Position numbers and translations under genes: made by a program | Notes under the pieces: model-generated | Told to the model about the DNA's origin: nothing | Seen by the model: only the letters and a program-made list of their open reading frames with translations | Databases searched by the model: none | Assembly (NCBI RefSeq): GCF_035222275.1 | Contig: NW_026946359.1 | Location: forward strand, 3,162,001 to 3,226,000 | Length of the DNA stretch: 64,000 bases | Reading direction: 5' to 3' | Origin: Podospora bellae-mahoneyi | Taxonomy: Eukaryota; Ascomycota; Sordariomycetes; Sordariales; Podosporaceae | Part shown: piece by piece, positions 51,054-59,826 of the stretch | Numbering within the stretch: the first letter of the stretch is position 1 | Layout: each line of letters starts with the position of its first letter

Positions 51054-53531
51054 ATGGCCAGTTTGCCTTCTCCAGGATCCCGGGTCGCCAGACGGTACAA
51101 AAAGCCTGGTCGATTGTTCGACACTCTTTTGACCCAGAGCACTCGAATTGTTCCCAGTTCAGTTCCCAGCCAAAAGATTCCGATGGATGAGGAACAATCG
51201 CTCCAAGAAAAGATTGCATTTTTCAATCAGCTGGATGCCTTGGATAAGCTTGACGAAGAGGAGGACCGAATTGATGCCAGGGAACAGCAGCACAGGGCCA
51301 AGTGCAAGGCCTTCTTCCAACCAGCAGTTCCTACAGTGAAAGAGAAGGGAAACCCTATCAATCCTCTTTCTTCACCTCGCCCACATCCAGAACCAAGGCG
51401 GACAGCGTTGGTGCCCACTCCAACCGCACCTACACCCGCTCCAGGAGGTTCGGCAGAAATTATCAAGGCAACCCCAGACGCCACCACCACTGACAGTACC
51501 ACCTCCAGACCCAGGAGGCTCCTAATCACAGATACTTCTACTTCATTCATTGCTGAAACACCAATACCAGATTCCACCCGTTTAAGAGTCCCAACAACAT
51601 TACGGAGGAGTATCACCATGCCAGTTTCAGCCTCTGCCTCTGCGGCCGAACAGTCGCCGTCAGCTACTACTGCTCTTCGAAAGCGCAAACGGTCATCTTC
51701 CGGGAAAGCAATCCCGGAATCAGCTAAAATATTTCGTGGCTTGTCTTTCTTTTACATCCCCAACGACGATGTTGCACCAGCCAGGAAACTTCGGATTGCC
51801 AAAGCCAAAGATTATGGGGCAGAATGGGTTAGGAGTCTACACAATGCGACACATGTCATTGTTGACAAGCACTTGTCATACTCTGACATTCAGAAGATAC
51901 CAGACTTTGGGCTGGCCGCCTCTTTGATCGTCGTCAATGACGAGTATCCTATCGACAGTATCTCGTTTCGGACACTACTAAACCCCGACCAAAGCCGATA
52001 CTGGGTCACAGGGTTCCCATCACCAACTTCCGAATCCACAGTCATAACAATATCACCCCGGGACTCTGAGCCTTCGCTTCTGGTCAAAGAACCCAAAAGC
52101 GCCGGGAGACAAAGCGCCAGGAAACAGGACACTGAGGGCTCAGAAGAAACACCACGACAGGAGGATAGCTCGTTTGAGAACCCTCACCCAACTAAAACCA
52201 CTCAAGCTGCTCCGTTCGAAATACAGATCCAGTCATCTGTTCCACCTCATCCCACAGCTCAAACGACGGATGGTCCCAAGGATGAGCTGACGAGCTACAT
52301 CGAGCTCCTTCAGCAGTACAAGGACCTGCCGTTGGACCACGAAGAAGACGACGACATACAATCAACCAAGGACGCTCAGGAGGACTCGGATCCCGAGCCG
52401 GGCTCCGAAGATGAGCGCGCCCGCAAAAAGCCCGCAACACGCTCCCGCGCCTCTCTCAAAAAGACTACTCCGTTCGAAGACCTCTTTGCCTGCAACCGTG
52501 GCGGCTCGAAAGACAATCCTGCCTCCTCCGCTGCCAACAACCCAAACGCCAGGACAATAGAAGTTCTCCAATCCATGTGCGACTACTACACCAAAATTAA
52601 TGATCGCTGGCGTATAACGGCCTACCGCAAAGCCATCACCACACTCCGTCAGCAGACCACCAAGAAAATCACCACCGCCGAGGAGGCCTACACTCTCCCC
52701 AACATCGGCTCCCGACTCGCCCGGAAAATCGAGGAAATCTGCACCACCAACAACCTTCGCAGGCTTCAATATGCGAACCTTGAACCGACGGACAAAGTCC
52801 TCGACCTCTTTCTCAAAATTCACGACGTGGGACTCTCTAGAGCAAACAAGTGGATATCCCAAGGCCATCGGACCTTGGAAGACCTCCTCACCAAAGCCGA
52901 CCTGTCGGCCAACCAACGCGTCTCGATCGAGCACTACTCGGACCTCACCTCCCGCATCCCCCGCAACGAAGTAACCCAGCTAGCGGCCTTTGTCCAGCGT
53001 GAAGCCTTCCTCGTCGACCCAGACGTGGAATTACTCGTTGGCGGCTCATACCGCCGTGGCTCGGACACGTCAGGCGACATTGATTTCATCATCACCAAAC
53101 GCGGGACCACATCCTGCTCGGATCTTGTCCCGTTTATGAACTCGCTTATATCTGTGCTGTACAAGAAGAATTTTTTGGTGGCGACGTTGTCGCAATCGAG
53201 AAGGGAGGGGGAAGGGAGTAAGTTTTTGGGATGCTGCAGGTTGCCTCCTGGGGGGAAGTGGAGGAGGATTGATTTGCTGCTTGTGCCCGAGACGGAGTAT
53301 GGAGCGGCGTTGATTTATTTTACGGGGAATGATATTTTTAATCGGAGCTTGAGGTTGTTGGCGGGGAAGAAGGGGATGAGGTTAAATCAGAGAGGGTTGT
53401 TTAGGGATGTGATGAGGGGGAGGGGGAGGGTGGGGGTTACGGAAGGGGAGTTGGTGGAGGGGAGGAGCGAGAGGAGGATTTTTGAGGTTTTGGGGGTTAG
53501 GTGGAGGGAGCCTAGTGAGAGGTGGTGTTGA
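51054..53531 (+). CDS. POL4: Family X DNA polymerase with BRCT domain
   Basis: A single exon of 825 residues. Such polymerases fill gaps in non-homologous end joining and base excision repair. A BRCT domain lies near residues 222-320 (AKIFRGLSFFYIPNDDVAPA ... WVRSLHNATHVIVDK). A disordered, acidic linker follows. The core starts near residue 500: the 8-kDa helix-hairpin-helix part (YYTKINDRWRITAYRKAITT, LPNIGSRLARKIEEI), the fingers hairpin (LKIHDVGLSRANKWISQGHR) and the palm, with metal ligands D675 and D677 (SGDIDFIITKRG) and D740 (WRRIDLLLVPETEYG). ALIYFTGNDIFNRSLRL fits the nucleotide site with the YF-TG motif. The N-terminus is longer than in yeast Pol4. The order resembles polymerase lambda/mu, and the exact subclass is uncertain. 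Confidence 0.93.
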   Translation: MASLPSPGSRVARRYKKPGRLFDTLLTQSTRIVPSSVPSQKIPMDEEQSLQEKIAFFNQLDALDKLDEEEDRIDAREQQHRAKCKAFFQPAVPTVKEKGNPINPLSSPRPHPEPRRTALVPTPTAPTPAPGGSAEIIKATPDATTTDSTTSRPRRLLITDTSTSFIAETPIPDSTRLRVPTTLRRSITMPVSASASAAEQSPSATTALRKRKRSSSGKAIPESAKIFRGLSFFYIPNDDVAPARKLRIAKAKDYGAEWVRSLHNATHVIVDKHLSYSDIQKIPDFGLAASLIVVNDEYPIDSISFRTLLNPDQSRYWVTGFPSPTSESTVITISPRDSEPSLLVKEPKSAGRQSARKQDTEGSEETPRQEDSSFENPHPTKTTQAAPFEIQIQSSVPPHPTAQTTDGPKDELTSYIELLQQYKDLPLDHEEDDDIQSTKDAQEDSDPEPGSEDERARKKPATRSRASLKKTTPFEDLFACNRGGSKDNPASSAANNPNARTIEVLQSMCDYYTKINDRWRITAYRKAITTLRQQTTKKITTAEEAYTLPNIGSRLARKIEEICTTNNLRRLQYANLEPTDKVLDLFLKIHDVGLSRANKWISQGHRTLEDLLTKADLSANQRVSIEHYSDLTSRIPRNEVTQLAAFVQREAFLVDPDVELLVGGSYRRGSDTSGDIDFIITKRGTTSCSDLVPFMNSLISVLYKKNFLVATLSQSRREGEGSKFLGCCRLPPGGKWRRIDLLLVPETEYGAALIYFTGNDIFNRSLRLLAGKKGMRLNQRGLFRDVMRGRGRVGVTEGELVEGRSERRIFEVLGVRWREPSERWC

Positions 53532-53683
53532 GGGGGGAAGGTGACGATGGGGTTGAGTTGGATGGGAGTGATGATGATGATGATGAATGTGGTGTAAGTT
53601 AATGAGATTATCTTGCGTATTAGCTTCATGGACGAAAGGGTGGGTATCTAAATATTTTTTTTTCTTTTTTTCTTTTTTTTTCT

Positions 53684-53715
<32 letters not shown>

Positions 53716-53881
53716 CCTTTTTTTTTCGCGGGTAAAAGTTGTGTAGTGATGGGGGGGATATACCAAGCTTGTTATCATAGATGAGACATGATGACCTCTT
53801 GTTTTTGAACGTCATTAATCAGAGCTTGACAATCCTACAAGTCACTCGTTGAAGTCATTTCAATTTTTACCGTTTGATATA
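53532..53881. other. Convergent 3' interval POL4 / small protein
   Basis: This holds the 3' flanks of two convergent genes and a long T/CT tract (53655-53726). No gene is seen. Confidence 0.5.
53655..53726 (+). repeat. T-rich (T8C)n tract
   Basis: About 70 bases of T-runs broken by single C residues. It lies between convergent genes and may come from transcribed 3' ends or slippage. Confidence 0.9.
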
Positions 53882-54228
53882 TCACACTACACGGACACCG
53901 CCGGCTTCCTTAGCAGTAAACACCAGCTCACCAGCAGTGGAGAAAAACGGCCGCCGGCGGGCGATCGACGGCGATTGTTCGTTAGCAAGCGCAAGCTTAG
54001 CTTCAACGTCTGGTAGTGTATGTAAGCTCAGACTTGAGATCCTTGACTGACCTTGACCTTGACTCTGATCTTGACCCCCGGTGTAATAAGGTCTGGACCA
54101 CCTTGGTTTCTTATCTTTTACCTACCTACCACCCCAAGGTCACATGCCTCACCGATGATGTGTCTCCCCTTGCTGGGGTTGGTTATTTGCATGATGGCTG
54201 GTGAAGATATGACAGGTCTGGCGGGCAT
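53882..54228 (-). CDS. Unrecognised 67-residue spliced protein
   Basis: Two exons (54153-54228, 53882-54009) joined across a 143-bp GT-AG intron (ATCG|GTGAGG ... TACCAG|ACGTT) give 67 residues. Exon 1 codes MPARPVISSPAIMQITNPSK and GRHII; exon 2 codes DVEAKLALANEQSPSIARRR, then PFFSTAGELVFTAKEAGGVR and VV. Neither exon alone is a notable frame, but the join is in phase and the product is protein-like, with no low complexity. I do not recognise the family. There is no signal peptide or membrane helix. A Ser-Pro-Ser-x-x-Arg-Arg-Arg patch could be a phosphorylation site. The TGA stop is followed by the convergent POL4 flank. Confidence 0.55.
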
Positions 54229-55375
54229 AAATCCTTCATTAATCTGGCATTGATAAACACCAGGTTTGGGATTTGAATTGGTGAGTGATGAATGAGCAAC
54301 CCCCACACTCCCGCCCAGATGGTTCGTTCCTGGTTTTGGGTTTTTGGCGCGCATGATGCTGGGATTTGCGCTAGTGTCGAATGGGCATTTGAGGCTAGTC
54401 TTGAAAAGTGAAAGGTGAGATAACGGAGGGCTGAGGGAAGATCAGGGTCTTTTGGAGAGGAAGTGATCTTAGGGGGTGGGAGAGCTGACAGGTGATCGGC
54501 GGCGGAGAGGGTTGAGAGGGTTGATCGGTATACAGCACCACTTGCTGTATCTCAGAGGAGATGTCATGAGGTCTGGGGAGAGGAATGCACAACGTCTCGG
54601 CAGTCCGGCAAGGGTGAAGGAGAGGTAGCCACATGCAGTCTCGTCACGGCAGTGGTGATGATATTTTGAGGAGATTGTCACCTGCATCTCACCAAATAAA
54701 TGAAAACAAACAAAGACGACACTATGAAGGCCTGTAAGGGGGGCGTCTGCGCGTCAGAGTGAGTGGCTGTGTGGCTTGCAGGCTGGGCTTCAGCGTTGGG
54801 GTTTTTCGGGGTGTATGTAACACCGTGATGGGAGGGTTATTGCAGCGGAAAACTATATAATATGTAGGTGAGACTGTATAGTGGTATGTTGGTGATGAGA
54901 AGCAGTGAGGTGATCCACTTTGAGTGAGAGGCATCTGCAGAGGCAAATGTTTCCATGATCCTGGGGATGCAGGTGGTTCCTGAAAGTAGCGTCAGATAGA
55001 ATGGGTTCTGGGCGGGACGGGACGTTGTTATCAGTAGTTTATTTCTTGTGATCTCCATGCCGTAACATTCAATATCCGGCTGGCCGAGCTGAAGCTGAGG
55101 TGGTTGGGGATCGCATTTGTGTCAAGAGCTCGTGACGCTGGTGAAGAGAATCTTGAAGACTTGAGTGAGATGTGTTGCTCTGTGCCGCTGCCACATGGAC
55201 GTTGTTTGTGTTCAGTCATGGCAATTGTCAAGACGATTGCCAGCCTTGGGAGGAAAAGACGTTGAACTTCCACTTACAGAAAGTCAGTCAGTCCCCTGAA
55301 CGCGCGGGAGAGCGGCCCCACGTAGCCCCCACGGCACCGAGAGCCACACGACCGGGTTAGTCGGGCCAATCAGGG

Positions 55376-55390
55376 CCCAGGAGGCTTATC
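55376..55390. promoter_or_regulatory. CCAAT box and GATA site pair
   Basis: CCAAT (55376-55380, in GGCCAATCAGGG) is followed by CTTATC (55385-55390), the complement of GATAAG. They lie about 1.06 kb upstream of the ammonium transporter start. AreA/NIT2-type GATA factors control such genes; binding here is inferred. Confidence 0.35.
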
Positions 55391-56090
55391 TTTACACCAA
55401 GCTTTTAGCACGTCTCAGCGAATCGAGTTATCGTGGAGCTCCCTTTCTCGGTCCACTCCAATGTCACCCTCACTTGAACGTCACTTGCTTTGCAGGGGTT
55501 GTCTCTCACAGCCACCACTCTCCCTCCAACCAACCTCGAGCCAGAAGGCATCAACGCTCGTTCTCGTCATATGCGACACTTGCTTTTTCTGCTTCACAAT
55601 GGGTCCAAACGCCCCCGAACTCGCAACCAACGCCGAGCTGGTGGGATCCGGAACAGAGGAACTTGGGAAGTGTTCCCCTCGGAGGCAATGATCAGAGAAC
55701 AACAACCTGAAGAAGGAGGGTGACATATTGGTCTCTATCTTCGGCCCCCCCTTCAAATTTCCAGAGCAGCATCGCAGACTTGGCTCTGTCCGGAGGCTCC
55801 TGGTCAAGACATGTCTTGTGCGACCCATCTTCAGCGTCCGCAAAAAAGCACTTACTTGCCTTACTCAGAGCCCAGGTATGGATCTTCAAGGCCCCCAAGA
55901 GAGATTGTGCTCATGCTACCGTTGCTCTCCGAGGCCCGCGGGAACCAAGTGGGAACCCAAGCCTTATGATCATAAACATGCTCGAGCCCCCAAGGACGCC
56001 GGCGATGCTTCTCGCCTGACTCCCGTTCGTTTTCCATCCCACTCCCTTCTCTTCCCGTGCAGTAGCTCACCCGTGTGGCTTGTCTCCCCC

Positions 56091-56096
56091 GATAAG
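56091..56096 (+). promoter_or_regulatory. GATA site upstream of ammonium transporter
   Basis: A perfect GATAAG lies 350 bp upstream of the transporter ATG, a typical position for nitrogen-catabolite control by AreA/NIT2. Function is inferred. Confidence 0.4.
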
Positions 56097-56445
56097 CCAA
56101 GACACCCCGTCGGTGTCAAAGCTGATTGGCCCCCCGCGAATTGCTTCTTTCCAGAAAAAGTACCAGGCCTTCTGCAAACCATTGCTAGCCTGCTGCCGCT
56201 CATCACTTTCTTCTGGGAAGATCAAGTTTTTCGCCTCCAGGCATACTATCTATTATTGAGTGTGGAAGACATTCCTCCCGTCCCTTCGTTCTTCTCTGTC
56301 TCTCGTTTACTCTTGTTCTATCCGACACATCCGACAATATCTGCACCTCACAGACGACCACTTATACACTTGTACACCACCTCACCATACACGACTGAAG
56401 GCAGCAAAATAACCTCCTGGACGGCCAAGTCCACATACCTTCAAA

Positions 56446-58066
56446 ATGGCCGCTAATACCAACAACCAAGAACTCTCAAACCTACCATACATCCCACTCG
56501 AACCCTTCACAGGAACTGACCCAGCAGGAGGCGATGCCCTCGTCGAAGACCTCAATGTCTGGTACCAAGCCGGCGACATCTCCTTCATGATCATGTCCAC
56601 AGCCTTCGTCTTGCTCATGATTCCCGGCGTTGGCTTCTTCTATTCCGGTCTCGCACGCCGAAAGTCGGCACTCTCCCTCATCTGGCTCTCAGTCATGGCC
56701 GCGGCCGTGTCAACCTTTCAGTGGTTCTTTTGGGGCTACTCTCTCACCTTTTCACATTCCGCTGGGCCCTTCATTGGGGACCTCTCCAACTTTGGCTTCC
56801 GAAACGTCCTCGCCCATCCCTCCGTTGCCTCGAGCCGCATCCCCGATTTGCTTTTTGCTGTTTACCAAGGGATGTTCTCAGCTATTACCATCGCCCTGGC
56901 CACCGGAGCCGTAGCAGAGCGCGGGAGGATGCTTCCATGTGTTATATTCATGTTTTTGTGGCTCACTGTTGTGTATGATGCCGTTGCTTGCTGGACTTGG
57001 AATCCATCGGGCTGGTCCAACAAGATGGGTGGGTTGGACTTTGCAGGTGGGACACCGGTTCACATTGCCTCTGGAGCGGCCGCGTTGGCGTATAGTATGA
57101 TGCTTGGAAAGAGGAGGGGTCATGGCACCCACGAGTTGAACTACCGGCCGCACAATGTGACGCATATTGTCATCGGAACAGTTTTCCTGTGGGTTGGGTG
57201 GTTTGGTTTCAATGCTGGGTCTGCGCTGGCCGCGAACATGAGGGCTATTATGGCGGCCGTGGTGACCAACTTGAGCGCTTGTGTGGGTGGGATTACGTGG
57301 TGTGTGTTGGATTACAGGCTGGAGAGGAAGTGGTCGACGGTTGGATTTTGCTCGGGGGTTGTGGCTGGGTTGGTGGCTATTACACCTGGTTCTGGTAGGT
57401 CCCCTTTATCCACCTCACCTTTTTGTGAAGTTGTGGCTAACAACATCAACAGGTTACGTCCCAGTCTGGGCCGCCGTACCATGCGGCATCATGGGCGCCT
57501 CTTTTGCCAACTACGCCACCAAGCTCAAGTTCCTTCTCCGCATTGACGACGCTCTCGATATCTTTGCTGTTCACGGCATCGGTGGTCTCGTCGGCAACAT
57601 TTGCACCGCTTTCTTCGCTACCAACACCATCACCCGCCTCGACGGTGTCTCCTCTATCAAGGGTGGCTGGCTCGATCACAATTGGATCCAGCTCCCTATT
57701 CAGCTTGCCGACTCTTTTGCCGGCGGTGCCTATTCTTTCGTTTTGACCTGTGCTATCCTCTTCATTCTTAACCTCATCCCTGGGCTCCATCTCCGCGCAA
57801 GTGAAGAGAGCGAGATCCTCGGTATTGATGACGCCGAAATCGGCGAGTTTGCCTACGACTATGTTGAGCTGACCAGAGAAGTCCTCAATGACGTCGAGGG
57901 TGACAACATGAGCTCTTACAGCGCTGAGCAGCCTATTCACCAAGGGCAAGGACGATATGGTGTTGCTATCTCGAGCGGGATGCCGAGGGAGAAGATTGTG
58001 AACATGAGCATGCCGTTGACGAACCACAGGATGTATGGACAAGGGTCGGCTGATCATGCTCAATAG
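56446..58066 (+). CDS. Ammonium transporter (Amt/Mep family)
   Basis: Two exons (56446-57394, 57453-58066) with a 58-bp intron (branch GGCTAAC) give 520 residues. It moves ammonium across the plasma membrane. Family signatures include MIPGVGFFYSGLARRKSALS, FQWFFWGYSLTFS, the first pore histidine in DFAGGTPVHIASGAAALAYS, WFGFNAGSALAAN and the second pore histidine in IFAVHGIGGLVGNICTAFFA. Eleven membrane helices are expected. The cytosolic C-terminus holds ESEILGIDDAEIGEFAYDYV, the conserved region that couples the trimer, followed by a variable Ser/Gln-rich tail. Fungi usually have two to four Mep paralogues, and whether this is the sensor type (Mep2-like) cannot be told. Confidence 0.95.
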
Positions 58067-58181
58067 TTGTGGGTTGACGGTTGAGGACTTTTTGGATATC
58101 AATCCTTGACGGGGAGAGGAGTACTTGTTTTGTTGTGCGATCTAGACCGGTTTCTTTCTTGTGTCTTCTATATCTTCTATG

Positions 58182-58182
<1 letters not shown>

Positions 58183-58230
<48 letters not shown>

Positions 58231-58231
58231 C
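58183..58231. repeat. (CA)n-(TA)n microsatellite
   Basis: About 15 CA units run straight into nine TA units, 115 bp after the ammonium transporter stop. Confidence 0.95.
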
Positions 58232-58460
58232 CTCGGTAGGGAAGCAGGAGTTTGGGCATCTCACTGGTTGGAATTTTGGGAAAACAAAGCGATGGATGTT
58301 TTTTATGTATTAGGGAGATGGACCATGATGGATTGATGGAACTCATGTGTATTTTTCAGCAGAGTTGAGGATCAAAGGCAATAAAGAACATAACATTAAT
58401 ATCTTCATCTTGATATTGCATTTCGGGATCTGTTCCGTCTCTAGGTACCTTTCTTCCTCG

Positions 58461-58740
58461 AGTCCCTGTGTCAAAATGAGGGCCCGCCAACCACCCGGAA
58501 GCATGCCACCACCCTTCTGTTGCCAGGAACGCGAGGAAGCTCTTTCCGCCTCATCGCGCAGGCAGCTCTCACCTGCTAGCTGAGAACACCCGGGGTCCCT
58601 TTGTGGCAAGAGGCCAACCCCAGGTGAACTTTCGCCGACGGACAGCTGACCTGCCTGCCTGAGCAGCTTGCTCGCCATACCCTGGGGTTCCTCATGAGAC
58701 AGAGGCCAACCCCCAGGTAAGATCTTGCCCGTTGGCAATC
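58461..58740. repeat. Diverged repeats that fold as hairpins
   Basis: Three related segments lie near 58461-58500, 58588-58642 and 58679-58737. The second and third are close: each has GGGGT, a 20-base loop ending AGAGGCCA, and ACCCC(C)AGG. They therefore form stems GGGGT/ACCCC at 58592-58621 and 58684-58713, with inner CCT/AGG pairing. The first copy keeps the loop side but not the stem. Confidence 0.6.
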
Positions 58741-59772
58741 AACGATAAACGAGGAAAAATACGAATGAAAATGGAAGGTGAATGTACCAAGCTGTCAGAG
58801 TCGAAACGATGAAAATAAAAGGCAAGTAGGTGATGGATGATTAGGGGTTTATATATATATATATATATAGGTACGCAGCAGCAGACAGCCGAAGAAAGTC
58901 TTTGTCCCACCCAAGTGTGGACGTCAGCAAAAAAAAAAAAAAATTACTGCTGTCTCCGGCGGCTCTCCCCCCTTCCTCTCCACTTCCATGATCAAAACTG
59001 GCCGGTCATATATGTAGCACAGTTTCAACCCATTGCTGTGAGCTGTCTTGCCAGTCATCATCCACCATCAAACCGGTCACCAGTCTCAATCTCAATCCCC
59101 AATCCAACCCAACACAAACACAATCTCACATACAACTCCAAAAATAATACAACCAAATTCAATTCCTATCCTCTACCCCCACCCCCCCCCTTTTTTTAGC
59201 TAACCCCTTTTCTCCCCACACATCCAGTCCCTTACAAAAAGTACACATACAACATAACATCAACTGAATTTGTACATAATCCCCTCTCTCCTCTCCCCCT
59301 TCTCATTTTGCCCAATCCCATTCCACCCATCCACCCAACAACAACTAAACCAAATGGTAATACAATATACACTATGTTATTTAACCCCCTTCTCCCTCCT
59401 ATAATAACCAAATCCAATCCACTCAACCCCAATAAAAATGGCACCGAGAATCGAACAACAACCCTCCCCAAAAGGAGCAAGTATACAAGAACAATAAACC
59501 CCAAAACCCCCTTGCAAAACAAACCCAGGGTATGTCCATCAAGAATGCCAGAAACAGAAAAAGAAAAAAAAACTTGGCTTCAATAATAATCCAAAAGACA
59601 ACCTCCTGTCCCCTTACCTATGCTTTCAAAGCAGAAAAGGGACATGCTCCAAAAAAGCGTGGTGTTGCGCCGTTTTCCAATTGCAAAAATCCCTGCAATG
59701 GCAAATGCATTCATCCAAACATGGCTTCCAAAAAAAAAACAACAACAAAAAAACCATAACACGATCCAACAT

Positions 59773-59792
59773 GTGTGTGTGTGTGTGTGTGT
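59773..59792. repeat. (GT)n microsatellite
   Basis: A pure GT run of ten units lies just beyond the stop of the coiled-coil gene. Confidence 0.9.
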
Positions 59793-59826
59793 CCTCATTC
59801 AAACCATTAGGGCGTGGTCAGGGGGC

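Larger units (their letters stand above)
54229..56445. promoter_or_regulatory. Long upstream region of the ammonium transporter
   Basis: No gene is supported in these 2.2 kb, which lie between divergent genes. GATA-type sites (GATAAG) and a CCAAT box are present. An open frame at 55728-56456 overlaps the transporter start by a few bases and is probably leader sequence. The region is long for this window and may hold a long 5' leader or nitrogen-control elements. Confidence 0.45.
58067..59826. other. Convergent interval with repeats
   Basis: This 1.76-kb gap lies between convergent genes. It holds a CA/TA microsatellite, a set of diverged hairpin repeats (58461-58740), a TA run near 58849-58868, A-runs and a pyrimidine/adenine-rich stretch at 59080-59530. 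No protein gene is supported. Confidence 0.5.

Noticed and set aside
55728-56456. 242-codon plus-strand open frame overlapping the ammonium transporter start
   Set aside because: It has no family features, is rich in Pro/Ser from pyrimidine-rich DNA, and ends a few bases inside the transporter. It is more likely leader sequence than a gene.
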